From NCBI GenBank assembly GCA_036006425.1, contig DASYPQ010000003.1, forward strand, positions 1 to 64,000: a stretch of DNA of 64,000 nucleotides, given 5' to 3'. The stretch is from DASYPQ01 sp036006425. GTDB lineage: Bacteria; Planctomycetota; UBA1135; GCA-002686595. Positions 7,881 through 16,583 of this stretch are shown piece by piece (position 1 is the first letter of the stretch; each line of letters begins with the position of its first letter). The position numbers and the translations under genes were made by a program. The notes below the pieces were generated by a model that was given only the letters and a program-made list of their open reading frames with translations, did no database searches and was not told where the DNA came from.

Positions 7881-9631
7881 GCGTCGATCCGTTCTCGCTC
7901 CTTTGGCCGCGGCCGCAGCTCTTCGAGCGGCGCGCGGGAACGTGGGAGAGGAGCTCCGAGCCGCGCGTGTCCGCGCTCCCCGCGGGGACGCTCCGCCCCG
8001 GCGGCTACCGGCTGCGCGCGGCTTCCGACGGGATCGCGATCGAGGCCGCGGACGCGGCCGGGCGGCGTCACGCGTCGACGACGCTCGCCCAGATCCTGCG
8101 GCTGCATCGCGAGACTTCGTCGATCCAGTCCTTCGAGATCGACGACTGGCCCGACTTTCCGCGCCGCGGCGTCCTGCTCGACGTCAGCCGCAGCAAAGTG
8201 CCGCGCACGGACACTCTCCTCGCGCTCGTCGACTGGCTCGCCGCGCTCAAGATCGACGAGCTGCAGCTCTACACCGAGCACACGTTCGCCTACGCCGGCC
8301 ACGAGGAGGTCTGGAACGCGTCGAGTCCGTTGACGCCCGACGAGATCCGCGCGCTGGATGCGTTCTGCTGCGAGCGCGGCGTCGACCTCGTGCCGAACCA
8401 GCAGAGCCTCGGGCACATGCACCGCTGGCTCGTCCACGAGCGCTACCGCGATCTCGCCGAGGTCCCCGAAGGCGTCGAGCACGCCTTCGGCCGCGCGCGC
8501 GAGCCGTTCAGCCTCTGCCCGACAGATCCCAGGACCCTCGCATTCCTCGCCGGGCTCTACGACCAGCTCCTGCCGTGCTTCGGGAGCGCGCTCTTCGACG
8601 TCGGCCTCGACGAGGCGTTCGACATCGGGACCGGACGATCGCGCGACGCGTGCGCGACGCGCGGGAAGGGGCGCGTCTACCTGGACTTCCTGCGCGAGGT
8701 GCACCGGCTCGCGCGCGACCGCGGGCGACGGATCCAGTGCTGGGCCGACGGCATGCTGCAGCATCCCGAGATCCTGGCCGAGATCCCGCGCGACACGATC
8801 GCGCTCGCCTGGGGCTACGAGGCGGACCACCCGTTCGAGCGGGAGCTCGGCGCGCTCGCGGCGAGCGGTCTCGCCTTCTACGTGTGTCCCGGCACGTCGA
8901 GCTGGCAGAGCGTCGCGGGTCGCGCGACGAACGGCGCCGCGAACCTCGCGCACGCGGCGATCCACGGCCGCGAAGCGCGCGCCGCCGGGTACCTCGTCAC
9001 CGACTGGGGCGATCGCGGACATCTCCAGCCGCCGTTCGCGAGCCTCCCTGGATTCCTCCTCGGCGCGGGGTTCGCGTGGAACGCGTCCGCTGCGAGCGCG
9101 CGCGACGTGCCGCTCGCGTCCCTGCTCGACGAGCACGCGTTCGGCGACGCGGCCGGCGTGCTCGGACAGACGGCGCTCGCTCTGGGCGACGCCTACCTCG
9201 AGACCGGGTGTCCGAGCACGAACGGCTCGGCCCTGTTCTTTCTCCTCGCGTTCGCCGCGGAGCCGCTCCCGCACGCGCGCATGCCCGGCCTCTCCGCGGA
9301 AGGGCTCGCGCGCGCGCGCGCGTCCGTCGCGGCATCGCGCGCGCGCCTCGGCGAGGCCCGCGGCGATCGGCCCGACGCGGAGCTCGTCGTCGCGGAGATG
9401 CGCTGGGCGGCCGACGTGCTCCTCTTCGCGTGCTCGTTCGGGATCGCGCGGCTCGCGACACCGCCCGGAGCCCTGGCCGGCGCGATCCCCGTCGCCGCGC
9501 GGCGGCGCCTCGCGGCTGAGCTCGGCCCGCTGCTCGCGGAGCAACGCCGCCTCTGGCTCCTGCGGAATCGCCCGGGCGGACTCGAGGAATCCGCGGGTTG
9601 GCTCGCCCGCGTGCTCGAAAGCCTCGCCTAG
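7877..9631 (+). CDS. Glycoside hydrolase family 20-like beta-N-acetylhexosaminidase
   Basis: A 584-residue protein whose ATG overlaps the previous stop (ATGA). The N-terminal part (about 1-95) resembles the GH20b accessory domain. The catalytic barrel begins around residue 100, in the segment around PRRGVLLDVSRSKVPRTD. It continues with the LYTEHTFAY strand and the FDVGLDE strand, which supplies the Asp245-Glu246 pair expected for substrate-assisted catalysis. The usual HxGGDE motif is altered to DVGLDE, so specificity may differ from classical chitobiases. No signal peptide is visible, so it appears cytoplasmic. It may act on imported amino-sugar oligomers or recycled wall fragments; substrate is inference. 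Family call moderately firm. Confidence 0.75.
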   Translation: MSVDPFSLLWPRPQLFERRAGTWERSSEPRVSALPAGTLRPGGYRLRAASDGIAIEAADAAGRRHASTTLAQILRLHRETSSIQSFEIDDWPDFPRRGVLLDVSRSKVPRTDTLLALVDWLAALKIDELQLYTEHTFAYAGHEEVWNASSPLTPDEIRALDAFCCERGVDLVPNQQSLGHMHRWLVHERYRDLAEVPEGVEHAFGRAREPFSLCPTDPRTLAFLAGLYDQLLPCFGSALFDVGLDEAFDIGTGRSRDACATRGKGRVYLDFLREVHRLARDRGRRIQCWADGMLQHPEILAEIPRDTIALAWGYEADHPFERELGALAASGLAFYVCPGTSSWQSVAGRATNGAANLAHAAIHGREARAAGYLVTDWGDRGHLQPPFASLPGFLLGAGFAWNASAASARDVPLASLLDEHAFGDAAGVLGQTALALGDAYLETGCPSTNGSALFFLLAFAAEPLPHARMPGLSAEGLARARASVAASRARLGEARGDRPDAELVVAEMRWAADVLLFACSFGIARLATPPGALAGAIPVAARRRLAAELGPLLAEQRRLWLLRNRPGGLEESAGWLARVLESLA

Positions 9632-9748
9632 CCGGCCCGGCGATCGAGCAGAGCTCGAAATCCGTCTTCCTTTTCAGTCGGCGCAGGCGGGGATCCGATC
9701 CAGCGCCAGGCAGAAGGCCCTCCTGTGCGGAGCGGCGGAAAGGACTGG

Positions 9749-10180
9749 ATGAGCAGGTTCGAGCGACGCCGCGCGCATCCGCGATCGGGGGGTCTCACGC
9801 TCTACGAGGTTCTCGTCGCCGTGGCGATCCTTCTCGTCGCCGTGCTCGGCACGCTCGGGACGCAGATCACGTCGCACAACCTCATCCGGACGACGCAGGA
9901 GACGGAGACCGCGACGACGGATCTGCAGGCCGCGATGGAGCGCATCCTCATGTTCTCGCCCGATCAGATCCCGATCGCGGGGAGCCCGTTCCAGGCGAAC
10001 CAGCCGATCGCGATGTTCAACGCGCTGCACCTCCGCAACGAGCAGCTGGTCCCGACGTACCCGGGATATGTCGTCGGGCTGCCGGTGCCGGATCCGCTGC
10101 AGATCACGCTCACGGTGACGTGGAACGACTTCCGCGGACGCCCGCGGAACATGCGTCTCTCCTGCACGAGGACACGATGA
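9749..10180 (+). CDS. Minor (pseudo)pilin, PilV/GspI-like
   Basis: A 143-residue protein with a type III (prepilin) leader: a short basic stretch, then G followed by LTLYEVLVAVAILLVAVLG. The cleavage glycine is followed by a hydrophobic helix with Glu at position +5, the residue used in pilus assembly. The remainder is a small globular domain. I chose ATG 9749, preceded by AAAGGA, over the GTG at 9725, which would lengthen the leader without support. It overlaps the next pilin gene by ATGA. By position and length it resembles PilV or GspI minor subunits, processed by a prepilin peptidase not present here. The 117 bases upstream hold no feature I recognise. Confidence 0.8.
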   Translation: MSRFERRRAHPRSGGLTLYEVLVAVAILLVAVLGTLGTQITSHNLIRTTQETETATTDLQAAMERILMFSPDQIPIAGSPFQANQPIAMFNALHLRNEQLVPTYPGYVVGLPVPDPLQITLTVTWNDFRGRPRNMRLSCTRTR

Positions 10181-10842
10181 GAACCTCCCGATCCGGATTC
10201 ACCGTGCTCGAGCTCGTGATCGGCGCGACCATTCTCCTGCTCCTCGTGGGCAGCTTGATGCAGTCCGTGTCGAGCATGAGCCGCGGCGCCACGTACGCCA
10301 GCATCGACAGCGAGCTCCAGGCGATGAGCGAGCGCGCGGTCCGCTCGATCCTCCGCACCCTGAAGCCTTCGGGCGCCACGACGATCGGCGTGGACCAGTA
10401 TCCGTACCTCTTCGACGACGGCAACGCCCAAGGGGACTTCGCGGGCAGCGCCCACGCGCCCGCCGTGAAGCACGGAGTCGCGGGCGACGCCGACTTCGGA
10501 CCGAACCGGGAGATCGTGTTCCTGCAGCCGGCGGACGCGGATGCCGACGGCCGCCCGGACATCGACGGCGCGGGCCGCATGGTCTGGGCCGGGAACCAGT
10601 TCGCCTACGTCCTCGTCACGCGCGCCGACGGTGTGAACGTCCTCCAACGCTGGATCGACGGGGCCGCGCCGAGGGACATCGCGAATCACGTCGAACGCGT
10701 CACGTTCGACGACAACGCTTCGTCGGCGAACCAGGTGCCGATCCGCGCATTGCGGGTGCGGCTGTGGTTCCGCCGCACGGACGAGAAGGGAGCTGTCCAC
10801 CGACTCTTCACCGAGGCGATGGTCAAGCTCCGGAACGGATAG
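10177..10842 (+). CDS. Minor (pseudo)pilin, PilW/GspJ-like
   Basis: A 221-residue protein with the prepilin motif G followed by FTVLELVIGATILLLLVGSL; Glu is at +5. The long amphipathic helix (to about residue 60, with SELQAMSERAVRSILRTL) is typical of PilW/GspJ. The globular part contains a DADADGRPDIDGAGRM segment rich in aspartate that may bind calcium, as in some minor pseudopilins; that reading is inference. It is coupled to the gene before by ATGA and separated from the next gene by eight bases. A minor component of a type IV pilus or type II secretion pseudopilus. Confidence 0.8.
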   Translation: MRTSRSGFTVLELVIGATILLLLVGSLMQSVSSMSRGATYASIDSELQAMSERAVRSILRTLKPSGATTIGVDQYPYLFDDGNAQGDFAGSAHAPAVKHGVAGDADFGPNREIVFLQPADADADGRPDIDGAGRMVWAGNQFAYVLVTRADGVNVLQRWIDGAAPRDIANHVERVTFDDNASSANQVPIRALRVRLWFRRTDEKGAVHRLFTEAMVKLRNG

Positions 10843-10850
10843 AGGGGGTC

Positions 10851-12671
10851 ATGCGGATTCATCAGTCGAACACCACGGGCAAGAACAACATCCAGGCGAA
10901 CCGCCGCGCGGGCGTCGCGCTCATGTACACGCTCCTCGCGGTCCTCGTCGCGTCCAGCCTGATCGCGGTGACGATGGCCGCCGCGACGGTGGCCCACCGG
11001 AACGCGCAGGTCACGCGGTACGACACGCAGGCGCAGTACCTCGCCGAGGGAGCCGTCGAAGCCGCGAAGAAGCAGGTGCAGGTGGCGATCGCCAACTGGT
11101 CGCCGGTCCCGCCGAGCGGCTCCACGCCCGTCGGCGGCCAGATGATCCAGTACCAGATCCACCCGAGCGGATTCTCGACGATCGTGACGGATCCCTCGGG
11201 GATCCAGACCGTCGTCAACGGCTACGAGATCGACTCGACCGCCCAGGCGAACGGCGCGCAGTCGGCCGCCCACCGCGTCATCAACGCCCGTGCGACGCCG
11301 CTCTTCCAATACGCGGTGTTCTACGACAGCGACCTCGAGATCCAGCCGGGTCCCGACATGACCATCCGGGGCCGCGTGCACACGAACCACGACATGTACC
11401 TCGGCTCGGGCGCGACGCTGACCTTCAACACGAACTACCTGCACTCGGCCGGCAACATCTATCGCAACCGCAAGGACGATCCGTCGCAGTCTCCGGGCAC
11501 CGTCCAGATCCGGAACTGGGTGTCGAACCCGTTCGACGCCGCGGAGCCGCTCGTGTACACGCGGATGAACAGCCAGTCGCAGATGAGCGCGCTCGGCGTC
11601 ACGACGACGAGCGGGTACGACAGCCGCTTCAGCACGGGCTACGACCAGAACGGCAACGGGAACTTCTCGGACAGCGGCGACTGGCTCGCGTTCGCGCCGG
11701 GCGCGCTCGCCTATTGGGCGCAACCCGCGGGCTACGGACAGACGGGGGCGACCGTGATGACCCACGAGCACGGCGTCACGGAATCGGTCGTGCCGGGCGC
11801 CCAATCCACCGCGATGTACGAGCCGAACGCGAACGGCGACTACAACTGGGATGCGGCCACGCAGCGCTACGTGCCGGTCCCGCCGGGCACCGGCTCCTAC
11901 AGCGCCGGCTACTACCACTCGCACGCCGACCTCTCGGTGATCACGTTCGCGGACGGCACGTGGAAGGCCTACAGCGCGACGAACGTCGACATCACCGCGG
12001 CGGTGTCGTCGGCGATCTCCATCCGGCAGATCTACGACGCGCGCCAGTCGAACGGCGCGAACGTGAAGGTGCAGATCACGGACATCGACCTCGGGCTGCT
12101 CGCGCTGACCGGGAAGTTCCCGGCGAACGGTCTCCTGTACGCCGGGAACTACGGCGAAGGCACCGGCACGAACGCGAAGGGCATCCGCCTGAAGAACGGC
12201 TCGACGCTGGCCGGCAGGCTCACCGTCGCGACGCCCGATCCGCTGTACGTCTGGGGCGACTTCAACACGGTCGGCGAGAAGCCGGCGGCCGTCATCTGCG
12301 ACGCGATCAACCTGCTCTCGAACGCGTGGAACGACACGAAGACCGTCGGCACGCTGCCGGTCGCGACGAACACGACGTACAACACCGCGGTCGTCACCGG
12401 CAACACGGAGACGGTCGGCTCGAACTACAACGGCGGTCTCGAGAACCTGCCTCGGTTCCACGAGAACTGGTCCGGCAAGACGTCCACGATCAAGGGATCG
12501 TTCGTCAAGGCGTGGTTCTCGCAGTACGCGACGAACGGCTGGGTCTACGGCGGGGACCGCTACCAGGCGCCGCTGCGCAACTGGAGCTACAACACCGCGT
12601 TCAACAACGTGGCCAACCTCCCGCCCTTCACGCCGATGACCGTGACGGCGGAGGACATCGTCAGCTGGTAG
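10851..12671 (+). CDS. Large PilX/GspK-like pilus assembly protein
   Basis: A 606-residue protein following the two prepilins after eight bases; ATG 10851 is preceded by AGAGGGGG. The N-terminus has the segment RRAGVALMYTLLAVLVASSLI, resembling PilX/GspK leaders. Tyr or another residue replaces Glu at +5, as is tolerated in GspK-type tip subunits. The helix extends through VAHRNAQVTRYDTQAQYLAEGAVEAAKKQV. The large remaining domain (about residues 100-606) is rich in Asn, Thr, Tyr and Gly and predicted beta-rich. It has repeated short motifs such as NGLLYAGNYGEGTGTNAKG, a typical exported adhesin-like composition. It probably caps the minor-pilin complex; the enlarged domain may bind a surface. 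Assignment moderate. Confidence 0.65.
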   Translation: MRIHQSNTTGKNNIQANRRAGVALMYTLLAVLVASSLIAVTMAAATVAHRNAQVTRYDTQAQYLAEGAVEAAKKQVQVAIANWSPVPPSGSTPVGGQMIQYQIHPSGFSTIVTDPSGIQTVVNGYEIDSTAQANGAQSAAHRVINARATPLFQYAVFYDSDLEIQPGPDMTIRGRVHTNHDMYLGSGATLTFNTNYLHSAGNIYRNRKDDPSQSPGTVQIRNWVSNPFDAAEPLVYTRMNSQSQMSALGVTTTSGYDSRFSTGYDQNGNGNFSDSGDWLAFAPGALAYWAQPAGYGQTGATVMTHEHGVTESVVPGAQSTAMYEPNANGDYNWDAATQRYVPVPPGTGSYSAGYYHSHADLSVITFADGTWKAYSATNVDITAAVSSAISIRQIYDARQSNGANVKVQITDIDLGLLALTGKFPANGLLYAGNYGEGTGTNAKGIRLKNGSTLAGRLTVATPDPLYVWGDFNTVGEKPAAVICDAINLLSNAWNDTKTVGTLPVATNTTYNTAVVTGNTETVGSNYNGGLENLPRFHENWSGKTSTIKGSFVKAWFSQYATNGWVYGGDRYQAPLRNWSYNTAFNNVANLPPFTPMTVTAEDIVSW

Positions 12672-12688
12672 CTCGCGGCGCGTCCTCG

Positions 12689-12708
12689 GGCAGGATAGAA
12701 GTCCTGCC
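12689..12708 (+). promoter_or_regulatory. Hairpin immediately before truD start
   Basis: GGCAGGA (12689-12695) and TCCTGCC (12702-12708) form a perfect seven-pair stem with loop TAGAAG. The stem ends directly at the GTG start of truD (12709). It could terminate the pilin transcript, or it could sit in or form the promoter of truD. There is no room for a normal ribosome binding site between hairpin and start. Confidence 0.4.
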
Positions 12709-13746
12709 GTGGACGCCGTCCGGGAACTCCCGCTCCTGACCGCGGACCTCCCGGGGACGGGCGGCCGGCTCAAGATCTCGCCGGCGCACTTCGTCGTCGA
12801 GGAGATCCCGGCCTACGAACCCTGCGGCGAGGGTGCCCACGTCTACCTCGAGGTGCGACGCGAGGGCATGACGACGCGCGACGTCCAGCGTGCGCTCGCC
12901 GGCGCGCTCGGCGTCGCCGAACGGGACGTCGGGTGCGCGGGGCAGAAGGACAAGGTCTCGCGCGCGACGCAGACGTTCTCGCTGCCTCTCGCATCCGGCG
13001 CGGTCGAGGAGATCGCGTCGCGCGCGGCGGCCGCGACGGGGCTCGAGGTCCTCGCGGCGAAGCGGCACCGGAACAAGCTCGGGCGCGGCCACCTCGCCGG
13101 GAACCGGTTCGCGATCGTGGTCGCCGACGTCGGGGAGGACGCCGTCGAGCGCGCGCGCGCGATCCTCGCGCGGCTCGAGCAGCAAGGTCTGCCGAACTTC
13201 TTCGGCGAGCAGCGCCTCGGGCCCGGCGATCGCAACGCGCGACGCGGCGCGCGCCGCCTCGACGATGCGACGGGCGCCGCGGCGAAGTCGTGGATCGCGC
13301 GGATGGAGCTCTCGGCGTGGCAGTCGGCGCTCTTCAACGCGTGGCTGCGCGAGCGGATGGCCCGCGGATGGTTCGACCGCGTCCTCGCCGGCGACGTCGC
13401 GCGAAAGGAGGACACGGGCGGCCTCTTCGAGGTGGTCGACGCCGCGAAGGAGGGACCGCGCTTCGCGCGCGGCGAGATCTCGGTCACCGGTCCGATCTAC
13501 GGGGCGAAGATGCGTCCGGCGAGCGGAGAGCCCGGAGAGCTCGAGCGCGCCGTGCTCGAAGCCGCCGGCGTCGACGCGAGCGCGCTCGCGGGGGCGCGCC
13601 TCGCGGGGAGCCGGCGCCCCGCGCGCGTGTTCCCCCGCGACACGTCCGTCGCGCTCCATCCCGAGGGTCTGCACGTCGCGTTCCGGCTGCCGAAGGGCGC
13701 CTTCGCCACGATGGCGATGCGCGAGATCACGAAGGCGCCGGTCTAG
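12709..13746 (+). CDS. truD: tRNA pseudouridine(13) synthase TruD
   Basis: This 345-residue protein converts uridine 13 of tRNA-Glu (and related tRNAs) to pseudouridine by family knowledge. The diagnostic motif GCAGQKDKVSRATQTFSLP places the catalytic aspartate at residue 81, matching Asp80 of the E. coli enzyme. Other TruD features follow: RHRNKLGRGHLAGNRF, the NFFGEQRLG segment and the insertion domain around residues 160-280. Start is GTG, directly after the hairpin at 12689-12708. The stop codon shares the palindrome CTAG with the stop of the convergent neighbour. It is a single gene with no obvious functional link to the pilin genes upstream. Confidence 0.92.
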   Translation: MDAVRELPLLTADLPGTGGRLKISPAHFVVEEIPAYEPCGEGAHVYLEVRREGMTTRDVQRALAGALGVAERDVGCAGQKDKVSRATQTFSLPLASGAVEEIASRAAAATGLEVLAAKRHRNKLGRGHLAGNRFAIVVADVGEDAVERARAILARLEQQGLPNFFGEQRLGPGDRNARRGARRLDDATGAAAKSWIARMELSAWQSALFNAWLRERMARGWFDRVLAGDVARKEDTGGLFEVVDAAKEGPRFARGEISVTGPIYGAKMRPASGEPGELERAVLEAAGVDASALAGARLAGSRRPARVFPRDTSVALHPEGLHVAFRLPKGAFATMAMREITKAPV

Positions 13747-15665
13747 TTCCCGCTGCGCAGGGGCTCGAGCCAGATCACGTCCCCGGGGAAGCCCGCCGCG
13801 TCGGGATCCCAGGTCACCGGGGCGTACCCCGCGCCCTCGACGCGCGCGCTCGCGGGCCACGCGTCCGCGTGGACGTGGACGACGCCCTTGTCGTCGCAGG
13901 TCCCGATGACGGCGCCGCCGACCGCGACGAATGCGTGAGGCACGCCGCGCCGCGTGATCCGATCCTTGATCTCGAGCCGGCGATCGAACCCGCGCTCGAG
14001 CTCGACGCGCAGGCGACCGCTGCCGTAGGCCGAGGCGACGAGGTCGGCGAGCGGCCCCTGCTCGCGCAGGTAGCCCGGAGCGTCGACCGCGTAGAAGAGG
14101 TCGTCGCGCTGCTTGTAGACGAGCTCGACGACGCCCGCGTCGAGCGTGAAGCTCTGCTGCGCCGTCGGATTCCCGCGCGTGTCGGCGCGGTACAGCGTCA
14201 CGCGGCCCACGGCGACCGGATCGCCCGTGCCGCGATCGAGCGCCTGCAGCGGCCACGAGCGTTCCTCCAGCTTGGCGAGGCGCCGCACGGCGAGGCCGCC
14301 GGTCCCGCAGGGAACGGCGATCCAGTCGGGCTCGTAGCGGTCGTCCTGGAATCCGCCTCCCGCGCTCACGAGGACGCCGTCGCACGGGCGCCCCCAGAAC
14401 TCGAAGCGTCCGCCTTCACCCGTGGTCAGCGCGACCCACGCTTCGCCGGCGGCTTGCGCGCGCACCGCGACGCCGGGGAGCGGATACCCGAACTCGTCGA
14501 GCACCGTCCCCGCGAGCCGCAGGCGCATTCCCGCGAGCGTCAAGCGGACGTCGACCGTCTCCTGCGCGCCGCGCGCGAGATCGACTTCGCGGCGGATCTC
14601 CTCGCCGGTCGACGGATGCAGCGCGCAGATCGCATAGCAGCCGCTGCGCAGCGCGGTGAAGACGCACTCGCCGCGCGCGTCGGTCTCGCCCGCGCGGCCG
14701 CGCACCGTTCCGGACTCGTCGTGGACCTCGATCCACAAGGAGACGCCGGCGACCGGGCGCCCTTCGTCGTTCGCGGCGCGGACGCGCAGGAGTCCGCCCG
14801 GGTGCAGCCCGAGGACCGGCGGCGCGTTGCCGAGGGGCGGATCGAGAGTCAGGACGTCGGACGCGAGCGTGCCGCGGTGGTCGGCTTCGATGCGGAACGA
14901 GCGCTCCCACGCGTCCGGACCGAAGAGCGCGAAGCGGGCGCGACCGTAGTCGTCGGTCTCCTCGTAGCAGCGTCCGTCGGCGCGGAAGCGCCCCGGCGGC
15001 TCGCGGTGTCCCCACGTCAGCGACACCGACGCTCCCGCGGCGGCGCCGCCGTCGGGAAGCTTGACGTCGACCGCGAGCTCCCGCTCGGGGGCGCGCGCGG
15101 CGAGCACGACTTCGGGCGGCTGCTTCGCCGCGGCGCTCTCCTCGGCGCTCCGCGAAGTCGCCAGGAACGACGTGGGCTCGATCGCCCAGCGCGCGGAGAA
15201 CCGCGGCGATTCGTTGTCGGGGACGTGCGCGACGGACACGACGCCGCTCGAGAGCTCGGCGCCGGTCGCGAAGCGTCCTTCCGGGTCGGTCTTGACCGTG
15301 CAGGTCCGCGGACGGCGCGAGAGGAGACCCATCGTGATCCCGGCGACGGGCTCGCCGCTCACGGCGTCGACGACGCGGCCGCGGACGGCGACGAGCGCGT
15401 CGGGCGGAGGAGGAGGAACGCCGGTGACGCGCGCGCGCGCGGTCGGCACCGCGGCGATCTCGACGGGCGCGAGCTCGGCCATCGCGGGCCGGTCGGACGC
15501 GTCGGCGCGCACCGGCTCCTCGGGCCGCGGCGAGCTGCCGTCGGACGCGGCCTCGAACGCCGGAGCGGGAGGCTGCGGCGCTGCGTCGCGCATCCCGAAC
15601 AGCGCCCAGCCGCACAGGCCGGCGGCGGCGACGGCGGCGACGCCGAGCAGGACCCGCGCTCTCAC
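13743..15665 (-). CDS. Carboxypeptidase-regulatory-like repeat protein, membrane-anchored
   Basis: A 640-residue protein starting GTG at 15665, overlapping the DUF1326 gene stop by GTGA. One N-terminal membrane segment (residues 4-22, VLLGVAAVAAAGLCGWALFG) is followed by a Pro/Ala-rich linker. Several beta-sandwich modules of the carboxypeptidase regulatory-like (transthyretin-like) type come next: VRGRVVDAVSGEPVAGITM, LRLAGTVLDEFGYPLPGVAVRAQ and others. Each pairs a value-substitution phrase with a TDPEGRF- or TTGEGGRF-like turn. Such modules bind ligands or act as spacers on the cell surface. Most of the protein should sit outside the cytoplasmic membrane. Convergent with truD; the stop codons overlap. 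Specific role unknown. Confidence 0.75.
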   Translation of the reverse strand: MRARVLLGVAAVAAAGLCGWALFGMRDAAPQPPAPAFEAASDGSSPRPEEPVRADASDRPAMAELAPVEIAAVPTARARVTGVPPPPPDALVAVRGRVVDAVSGEPVAGITMGLLSRRPRTCTVKTDPEGRFATGAELSSGVVSVAHVPDNESPRFSARWAIEPTSFLATSRSAEESAAAKQPPEVVLAARAPERELAVDVKLPDGGAAAGASVSLTWGHREPPGRFRADGRCYEETDDYGRARFALFGPDAWERSFRIEADHRGTLASDVLTLDPPLGNAPPVLGLHPGGLLRVRAANDEGRPVAGVSLWIEVHDESGTVRGRAGETDARGECVFTALRSGCYAICALHPSTGEEIRREVDLARGAQETVDVRLTLAGMRLRLAGTVLDEFGYPLPGVAVRAQAAGEAWVALTTGEGGRFEFWGRPCDGVLVSAGGGFQDDRYEPDWIAVPCGTGGLAVRRLAKLEERSWPLQALDRGTGDPVAVGRVTLYRADTRGNPTAQQSFTLDAGVVELVYKQRDDLFYAVDAPGYLREQGPLADLVASAYGSGRLRVELERGFDRRLEIKDRITRRGVPHAFVAVGGAVIGTCDDKGVVHVHADAWPASARVEGAGYAPVTWDPDAAGFPGDVIWLEPLRSGN

Positions 15666-16315
15666 CGGACCGCGAAGCTCCCCGCGAACGACGCGTTGTC
15701 GTCGTGGCGCTCGAAGACCGCCGCGAGGCTCGCGTCGGAGCAGCGGAACACCGCGTTGCAGCCGACGACCGCGCTCTCGAGCGCGACGAACGGGTGGTAC
15801 CAGACCTTGTACGGCATCTTGCAGCACGCGCGGTCGGGCAGGAGCGCGCCGTCGAGCTCGACGAGCGAGCCCGCGGCGATGCGGTAGTGATCGCCGTCGA
15901 ACGCGATCGTGAGCGGGACCGTCCGCTCCTCGATCTCGCCGAGGACGGAGCCCGCATGCCTGCGCACGAAGTCCCCCGCCGCACGGCGCTGCGACGGCGT
16001 CGCGCGATCCGAGAAGCACAGGATCGAGCGCCGCGCGGCGCCGCGATCGACGAGGTTCGCCTCTCCGGCGACGACGGCGACCACGCCGGTGCCGGCGAGA
16101 TCGACGCCTCCGTCGGAGCCCGACGTGAACGACCAGGCGAGCACGGCCTCGCGGCCGCTCGTCGTCGCCTCGGCGCCGTAGTGGCACGCGCCGGCGAAGA
16201 CGCTCGCCGTCCGCGCTTCGACGTACTGGCCGCGGACGATCTCCTCGGGAGCCGGCGCACTCGGGGCCGGCGCGGTATGCAAGATCAACAGGAGCGGAAT
16301 CGGAGTCAGGATCAC
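15662..16315 (-). CDS. DUF1326 family secreted protein
   Basis: A 217-residue protein starting with GTG at 16315, preceded by a strong GGAGGAGG ribosome binding site. The N-terminus (VILTPIPLLLILHTAPAPSAPAP) is a signal peptide. The mature part begins with EEIVRGQYVEARTASVFAGACHYG, the recognisable opening of DUF1326 proteins, and includes LAWSFTSGSDGGVDLAGTGVVAVV. Cysteines occur in CHYG, LCFS, a vicinal pair in RACCKM, GCNAVF and FRCSD. The function of DUF1326 is not established. It is coupled to the carboxypeptidase-regulatory-like gene downstream by GTGA. A TAGACT -10-like hexamer lies 29 bases before the start. Confidence 0.7.
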   Translation of the reverse strand: MILTPIPLLLILHTAPAPSAPAPEEIVRGQYVEARTASVFAGACHYGAEATTSGREAVLAWSFTSGSDGGVDLAGTGVVAVVAGEANLVDRGAARRSILCFSDRATPSQRRAAGDFVRRHAGSVLGEIEERTVPLTIAFDGDHYRIAAGSLVELDGALLPDRACCKMPYKVWYHPFVALESAVVGCNAVFRCSDASLAAVFERHDDNASFAGSFAVR

Positions 16316-16343
16316 GTAGGCCTCCTCCGAGGGGGCGGGATCC

Positions 16344-16349
16344 AGTCTA
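16344..16349 (-). promoter_or_regulatory. TAGACT -10-like element before DUF1326 gene
   Basis: Minus-strand TAGACT at 16349-16344, 29 bases upstream of the GTG at 16315. It overlaps the very end of the preceding small gene, which ends at 16347. This suggests the DUF1326 pair is transcribed separately from the oxidoreductase operon. Confidence 0.35.
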
Positions 16350-16583
16350 CAGGACGGCCTCGAAGCAAGCGCGACCCGCGCGGCAATCCGCCGGCTGCGC
16401 GGCTTCCCCGTCCGGCCCGAGGGCGAGCATCGTCTTCCTGCACCAGCAGTGGCCGCTCCCGTCGAGCAGGTCCGACTCCTCGAGCGCCGGCCCGCGCAGG
16501 AAGTAGGACTTCTTCGACCGCAGGTGCATGCAGAACGGGCTCATGCGGACGCCCGCGACCGGAGGCTCCGGGGCGTCGTTCAT
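16347..16583 (-). CDS. Small cysteine-rich protein, last gene of oxidoreductase operon
   Basis: A 78-residue protein whose ATG overlaps the FAD-subunit stop (ATGA). It has five cysteines: one in SPFCMHLRSKKSYF, two in GHCWCRKTM, and two in DCRAGRACFEAVL. The arrangement suggests a small metal-binding domain, though no known family is certain. No signal peptide is seen. The coupled position points to a helper role for the molybdenum enzyme, for example in cluster or cofactor handling, but it could equally be a passenger gene; that part is inference. Confidence 0.65.
   Translation of the reverse strand: MNDAPEPPVAGVRMSPFCMHLRSKKSYFLRGPALEESDLLDGSGHCWCRKTMLALGPDGEAAQPADCRAGRACFEAVL

Noticed and set aside
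9632..9748. A small gene between the GH20 gene and the pilin operon
   Set aside because: No open frame with a start site and composition like the neighbours exists there; the GTG at 9725 only extends the pilin leader.
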